Below are positions 59,201 through 64,000 of a stretch of 64,000 nucleotides of DNA, in pieces. Each line of letters starts with the position of its first letter. Position 1 is the first letter of the stretch. The notes beneath the pieces are model-generated. The model worked only from the letters and a program-made list of their open reading frames with translations, had not been told where the DNA came from and searched no databases. The stretch is from Rutidosis leptorrhynchoides (taxonomy: Eukaryota; Streptophyta; Magnoliopsida; Asterales; Asteraceae). Where the stretch lies: positions 293,698,001 through 293,762,000 of the forward strand of contig NC_092341.1 in assembly GCF_046630445.1 (NCBI RefSeq), read 5' to 3'. The position numbers and the translations under genes are program-made.

Positions 59201-60613
59201 ATTACTTTACTAAAGTACATGTATAGTCACCACTCCAAATTCCGTTGACCATACAAAATCAACGTTACTAAATGGTCAAACTGATTAAGTTTCAACCATT
59301 GATGTTTACGGTATATGCTTTCTTCCTTACAATTTTGAGGTTAAATTTATAAACATTGTTACTTACGGAGTATATTATGTGGAATCTAATGGTCAATGAT
59401 CATATGCGTAATATGCGTAGTCACGCATATGAATTGTGCTAAGTTACAAAGATCGCGCAATTAATATACGACAGCGCACAATATTGCGCAATAACATAAT
59501 TGCGTATAATCCGCAATGTTTAAGTATTTTTATACGCAGTCCGCTAAGATTGGGAAAACTATATATAGAGGATTTGAGCTCTCATTTGGGGTTGTTGAAC
59601 CATAATTCTCCAAGAGTATATATCATCACCACTTTACATTTCAAGTCAATTGTGAATCATCCTATCTCCAAATCAAGGTAACTTCAAGGTTTCAAGAACG
59701 GGACGTGGTGATTGATGATTCTAAGTTAAGTTTTAGAGTCAAAGACGAATGATCCCTTAAACGTCGGAATAACTTTAACCTCCATGCACTCGGACTAAAT
59801 TTGATTAGTATAGTCAAATTTATGCCGGATCTAATGGTCAACTATCCACATGACCAACTGAAACTAAAATGTTACATGTAGATTTGACTAATGATCAACT
59901 ATTTATCCAATCAAATTCAAATCAAAAGTTAGTTACATAATTAATTGACTGTCAACTATGTATATAATCATGATGAACTCTACTGTTATTTCACTTACTT
60001 GCATAGTTACATATAACTGAAATCTAATGTTGCATGCATATTTGATTAACAATCAAACATTTGCACAAAAATTTGACCTATGAGCTATAGTCAGCCCTAA
60101 TTAATTAGTTACAGTATTAGTTTTAATTATTTCAATTTCAATAAAATTGAAAGCATAAATAACAGAAGTCTCTCAACTCACCTGACCAATGCGGTACCAA
60201 AGACGTGAATCAAAAGAAGCCGCCGTTAAAATAACCTGAGGAAACATAGTAGACGCCGTTATAGTTCCGTTAAATCTAACGCCCTTACCGTGCCTAGAAA
60301 CACCGTGCAAAGCTTCCGACCACCACTCATACTCCGAAATTCCAAGGCGAGGAATCGCTGGAGCTCCGTTAACTAACTGCAATACTTTTTCATCTATCGT
60401 CAGACGTGAAACGACGTCGTGTACGCGGTTAGGTATCGGTAAACTGACGTTACAAAATGGATATAACGGTTTATGTGATGATGATGATTGATCGCATGAG
60501 TATGGAGGTTGTGACCGGGATGTGTTTATGGCCGTGCTCATGATGATGACGATGACCATCATCATGTATATGACGAAAAACGAGATGTCGTTTGTACTTC
60601 TGTCAGGTGTCAT
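56280..60613 (-). CDS. Beta-D-xylosidase (GH3), six exons, complete
   Basis: Exons on the minus strand: 60613-60182, 59138-58830, 58739-58570, 58370-58273, 58136-57369, 56851-56280. All junctions have GT/AG and phases agree; total 2349 bases, 782 residues. An N-terminal hydrophobic segment ([15 protein letters not shown], about residues 12-26) suggests secretion to the cell wall. GH3 N-domain: [47 protein letters not shown], and SDCDA with the nucleophile Asp at residue 309. GH3 C-domain: [44 protein letters not shown]; then a fibronectin-III-like end. Length, order and motifs match plant BXL proteins, which trim xylan or arabinan side chains; closest to BXL6/BXL7 type by feel. No break seen. 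It lies downstream of an intergenic stretch with no obvious strong TATA. Confidence 0.95.
59395..59830 (+). other. Possible insertion in intron 1 of the xylosidase gene
   Basis: GC-dinucleotide-rich block with CATATGCGT ... ACGCATATG inverted repeat (59401-59431) and repeated TGCGCAAT, then CTATATATAGAGG, which looks like a TATA box in plus orientation. ATCTAATGGTCAA occurs at each side (about 59387 and 59829), perhaps a target duplication. It may be a small LTR or TRIM element. Confidence 0.35.
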
Positions 60614-61149
60614 GATGATGAATTTAGGGCTTTTAGCTACAACTTTAAGCTGAAATGTATTTATTTAGTGATTAAACGAATTATAGAAGTTGTTGCAGGT
60701 TTTATGAATTAAGAGGACAAAATGGAAGTTCACGTGAGTGATGACGATTGAAGCATTGGCCATCAGCCCACCGCCTTCATTTCAAAAAGTTTAAAATTAT
60801 AAATTATAAATTATAGAAAATTGAACGAAAGGTGAAAAATATATACTTACAAAAATGAATTGGATAATAGTAATGTTTTATGCACGCATGAAGGTGCGGG
60901 ACGCAGGCAGTGGTGAACACAATGATCGCCCTTTTATCTTGCTTTTCTTTTTCATTTTTATTTTTGTTTGCCTAAAACACTTCAAGAACCCACTAATTAA
61001 AATTGTTAAGTACATGACTGGCGAGGATTTCGCTTAATTTTATTGGAGGTTGTTGAAATACTTTGAATGTGGAGAAGGTAGTGTGGTATAAATGTATTAG
61101 TGTTTTTTAAGTGTTTAAGACACTTCAAAGAGTTAATAAGGGCTTTTTT
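60614..61149. other. Upstream region of the xylosidase gene
   Basis: No gene seen. A short frame at 60855-61037 has no domain. AAATAAATAC on the minus strand (60658-60667) is a weak TATA candidate. Confidence 0.4.
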
Positions 61150-61366
61150 GAGTAGGCATCGAGCTGTTCAGTGAAACACATCACTCGGATTCGCTTTTTG
61201 GTCATGTCAAATCGTTCAGGAAGGGAGTGTGTTCAGAGGGTGCGCGTAATGCGCAATTAACTCGGGACTAGGTCCCGCGCTCGGGGGCTTGATTACCCGA
61301 GGTTTACCCTCAATGGACGAGCCATTGTGCTCGTCCATGGGGGGTTTTCTCGCTAATAAAAAAGGC
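61150..61366 (+). repeat. SINE-like element with poly-A tail
   Basis: Aligns with 52043-51950 in its first part (GTGAAACACATCACTCGGATTCG, B-box-like), then a GC-rich body (CTTGATTACCCGAGGTTTACCC) and an end TCTCGCTAATAAAAAAGG. Structure fits a tRNA-derived SINE or the 3' part of a non-LTR element. Target duplication not clear. Confidence 0.45.
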
Positions 61367-61465
61367 ACTTAATGAGTTATAACGAGTTGACGAATTTATT
61401 TTTTAATTTTAAACTATTGTAATAGTCAACAACAGTTAACAAGAAGTTAAAAGGGTGTTTTGTAC

Positions 61466-61470
61466 ATAAT
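61466..61470. repeat. Target duplication of solo LTR (left), ATAAT
   Basis: Equals 63462-63466. Confidence 0.85.
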
Positions 61471-62918
61471 TGATGATGTAGCGTGAGGGTACGAAATAGT
61501 ATTATTTTTGGTGAGGAAATACTATTAAATACGATACAATTTTACACAAGATATTTATTTATTTTTAGAATGGATATACTTAAACCTTGCTACAACACTT
61601 ATAGGCAGTGTACCTAATCGTACAGTAGTGTAGTTTTTAGTAAGTCCGGTTCGTTCCACAGGGAAATCTTTAAACAAAGCTCAACGCTATATTAGTTTAC
61701 TTTTATAAAAATACAAACATATATATAAGTAATATTATTATTATAAAGGGGGGTTTTTACCGTTTAATGACCGGTTTGTCGATTTTAAGACTTTAGTCGC
61801 AGTTAAAACCTAATGTAAAATATAAAATAAATAAAAGACTTAATTTAAAGCGTAAAGTAAATAACGATAATGAAATTGCGAATAATAAAAGTGCGATAAA
61901 ATAAACTTGCGATAATTAAAAAGTACGATAATTAAAAGTGCGATTAAATAACAATAAATAAAAATGCGATAATTAGAAGTGCAATTAAATATGAAATAAA
62001 GGAAATTAAATATGAAATAAAAGAATTATGCTTATTTAAACTTCCGTAATCATGATGTTTGACGTGTTGATTTTAGTTTTATGCCCATGGGTTAATTGTC
62101 CTTTGTCCTGGATTATTTAATTTGTCCGTCTGGTTTTTGTCCATAACAGTCCATCAGTCATAAATATAAAGTGCGAGTGTCCTCGTCAAATTATTATTAT
62201 ACCCGAAGTTAAATATTCCAACTAATTGGGGATTCGAATTGTAACAAGGTTTTAATACTTTGTTTAATGAATACACCAGGTTATCGACTGTGTGTAAACC
62301 AAGGTTTTACTACTTTGTTAACAATTACACCAATTACCCTTGAATGTAATTTCACCCCTGTTTTAATTATTCTAGTGGCTATTATTCCATTCCCGTGTCC
62401 GGTTAAATGAACGATTATTCGTACATATAAATACCCCGCCCATCGTGTCCGATCGAGTGTATATGGTAATTTATAGGGACGCCCAATTGTAAATCTTTAT
62501 ATTAACATTAACAAACTATCATTTAGTTAAACAAATATAAAGCCCATTAATAGCCCATAGTCTAATTTCCACAAGTGTCGTTCTTTTGTCCAAATCCCAA
62601 TTATGGTACAAAGCCCAATTACCCAATTTTAGTAATTAGCCCAACATCATGATTACTTCGTTTTAAATAAGCATAATAATAACTTAGCTACGAGACATTA
62701 ATGTAAAAAGGTTGAACATAACTTACAATGATTAAAAATAGCGTAGCGTTACACGGACAGAATTTCGACTTACACCCTTACAACATTCGCTAACATACCC
62801 TTATTATTAGAATTATAATTAAAATTAAAATTAAAATATAAATTATATATATATATATTTTACGTATATATGAGAGAAGAGAGAAAATAGATTATGAATT
62901 GTGATCAGAATTCGGTTG

Positions 62919-62926
62919 CTTTTATA
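62919..62926 (-). promoter_or_regulatory. TATA box of solo LTR
   Basis: CTATAAAAGC on the minus strand, aligned with those of X and element 2. Confidence 0.7.
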
Positions 62927-62946
62927 GGAAAAGTCGAAATTTGGGG

Positions 62947-62994
62947 CTCCGCGACTCGCGGTGAAAACCTCTTCAAACTCCGCGAGTCGCGGAG
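62947..62994. repeat. Palindrome pair upstream of the TATA box, solo LTR
   Basis: CTCCGCGACTCGCGGTG (62947-62963) and CTCCGCGAGTCGCGGAG (62978-62994). The arms CTCCGCGA/TCGCGGAG differ from those of X and element 2. Confidence 0.85.
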
Positions 62995-63461
62995 AATGAA
63001 TTTACAGCTCAGTCCTTGGAGTCTTTCTCTGCCGACGGTTTTTATTTATAAATATAATATATATATAATTAATATAATTAATTATATATTATATTATATT
63101 TATATACCTAGTTAACTTGTAATTTTTAGTCCGTTGCGTCGAGCGTTGAGAGTTGACTCTGGTCCCGGTTCCGGATTTTCGAACGTCCTTGCGTACAATT
63201 TAATATCTTGTACTTTACGTTTTGAATCTTGTACTCTTGTAATTTCGAGACGTTTCTTATCAATAATTGGAACCTCTTTGATTGTCTTTTGTTCTTTTGA
63301 GCTTTTTGGTCGTTTGCGTCTTCAATTCGTCGAATCTGTCTTTTGTCTTCACCTTTTATTATTTAAACGAATATCACTTGTAAATAGAACAATTGCAACT
63401 AAAAGCTTGTCTTTCTTGAGGAATAATGCTATGAAATATATGTTCGTTTTTAGCATTATCA

Positions 63462-63466
63462 ATAAT
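63462..63466. repeat. Target duplication of solo LTR (right), ATAAT
   Basis: Equals 61466-61470. Confidence 0.85.
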
Positions 63467-63508
63467 AGATAGTTCAAGGGGTTTAATGTAATATTTGTGT
63501 AATTAAGT

Positions 63509-63942
63509 TGTTAAAAGTTTGTTAGAAAGTAGTTAGTCGGATAGAAGATCTAAGTGATTTTTTTCTTGTATAAATCAGTGTAATCAGGGCCGTCTCAACA
63601 ATTTAAAGGCCCTAGACGAAAATAAAAATAGGCCCACATAAACGTTAAATTTTTTAATACGCATAAAAAAATAATACTCCAAATTAGCTATTTATTTATT
63701 TACATTGTATTTAACTATTAAAACAAAGTATTTTAACTTTAATTAACAATTTTTTATTTGATTAATTAAATATATTGAGAAAAATATTTACATATTCAAA
63801 ATTTTTTGCCCTTCTAAATTTTGGACCCTAGGCAGTTGCCTATCTTGCCTATGCTCGAAGACACCTCTGAGTGTAATCGATTCAGTTGTAATTAATTCAA
63901 TCAATTAGAATTGAGATCTCTTTTGTTATGTTAAACTTCTTA
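63509..63942 (+). repeat. Copia-like 5' LTR at the right edge, split by a hAT MITE
   Basis: TGTTAAAAGTTTGTTAG at 63509 looks like an LTR start, GTATAAATCAGTG (63569-63580) like its promoter, and the primer site follows at 63943. Without the inserted MITE it is about 140 bp, short for an LTR. The internal region begins at the window end. Confidence 0.5.
63585..63869. mobile_element. hAT-type MITE (285 bp) with perfect 8-bp duplication
   Basis: Left end CAGGGCCGTCTC and reverse of right end CAGAGGTGTCTT are imperfect inverted repeats. AGTGTAAT at 63577-63584 and 63870-63877 is an exact 8-bp duplication, the hAT size. Confidence 0.85.
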
Positions 63943-63954
63943 AGGTATCAGAGC
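63943..63954 (+). other. Primer binding site (tRNA-Met) of the right-edge element
   Basis: AGGTATCAGAGC, one mismatch from the standard site. The downstream element lies beyond the window. Confidence 0.6.
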
Positions 63955-64000
63955 ATTGAATAAATTTTGCTTCCCCACAATTCATTTCAACGGATCCTCA

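Larger units (their letters stand above)
61471..63461 (-). repeat. Solo LTR of the Athila-like family (1991 bp)
   Basis: Homologous to the LTRs of X and element 2 along its length, from TGATGATGTAGCG to TTAGCATTATCA, flanked by ATAAT on both sides with no primer site or internal sequence. It arose by recombination between the two LTRs of a full element (established mechanism). It carries its own palindrome pair (62947-62994). Confidence 0.92.

Noticed and set aside
60855-61037. 60-codon frame upstream of the xylosidase gene
   Set aside because: Low-complexity hydrophobic stretch, no start context or homologue that I recognise.

Overview
This window is plant nuclear DNA. It is AT-rich, has intron-containing plant genes (a V-ATPase subunit D gene and a six-exon GH3 beta-D-xylosidase gene) and is dominated by long LTR retrotransposons of the Ty3/Gypsy and Ty1/Copia types. 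The style of the elements suggests a eudicot, perhaps Asteraceae, but that is an inference from general resemblance, not a search.

The left two thirds (1-46220) is one nested stack of retrotransposons. The outermost layer is a Copia element on the minus strand (5' LTR 45268-46220, broken gag, start of protease); the rest of it should lie left of the window. It is interrupted by an Athila-like Gypsy element on the minus strand, called X here (5' LTR 40275-42190, gag 38999-36766, pol 23375-20068). X is cut at the end of its integrase by a second Athila-like element of the same family and orientation, called 2 here (5' LTR 18199-20067, gag-protease only, no RT seen). Two Tekay/Del-like Gypsy elements on the plus strand, E1 (439-13546, target duplication TTGTA) and E3 (23376-36760, target duplication TTCTC), are inserted into element 2 and X respectively.

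E1 and E3 are the most unusual part. Between the 5' LTR and gag-pol both carry two extra sense-strand reading frames: an acidic-repeat protein and a 227-230 residue F-box protein of the plant At2g35280-like type. The F-box frame is open in both copies although gag-pol is broken in both, and its protein differs between copies (about 78% identity by eye) far more than the reverse transcriptase does (about 95%). This looks like a retrotransposon that carries its own fast-changing SCF ubiquitin-ligase adaptor. A second unusual signal is in the Athila-like family: a pair of GC-rich palindromes lies just upstream of the LTR TATA box and again in the leader before gag. The palindrome sequence differs between elements, but LTR and leader match within an element.

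From 46221 to 64000 the window is gene space with small insertions: old Copia LTR remnants, a Mutator-type MITE (50079-50306, 9-bp target duplication), two hAT-type elements (50722-51479 and 63585-63869, 8-bp target duplications), two SINE-like tRNA-derived segments and a solo Athila-like LTR (61471-63461, target duplication ATAAT). Three minus-strand host genes follow each other: vacuolar H+-ATPase subunit D (52443-53192), a small two-exon membrane protein with an apparent frameshift (54225-55055), and a complete beta-D-xylosidase gene of 782 codons (56280-60613). A partial gene of unknown function lies on the plus strand at 49240-49842.
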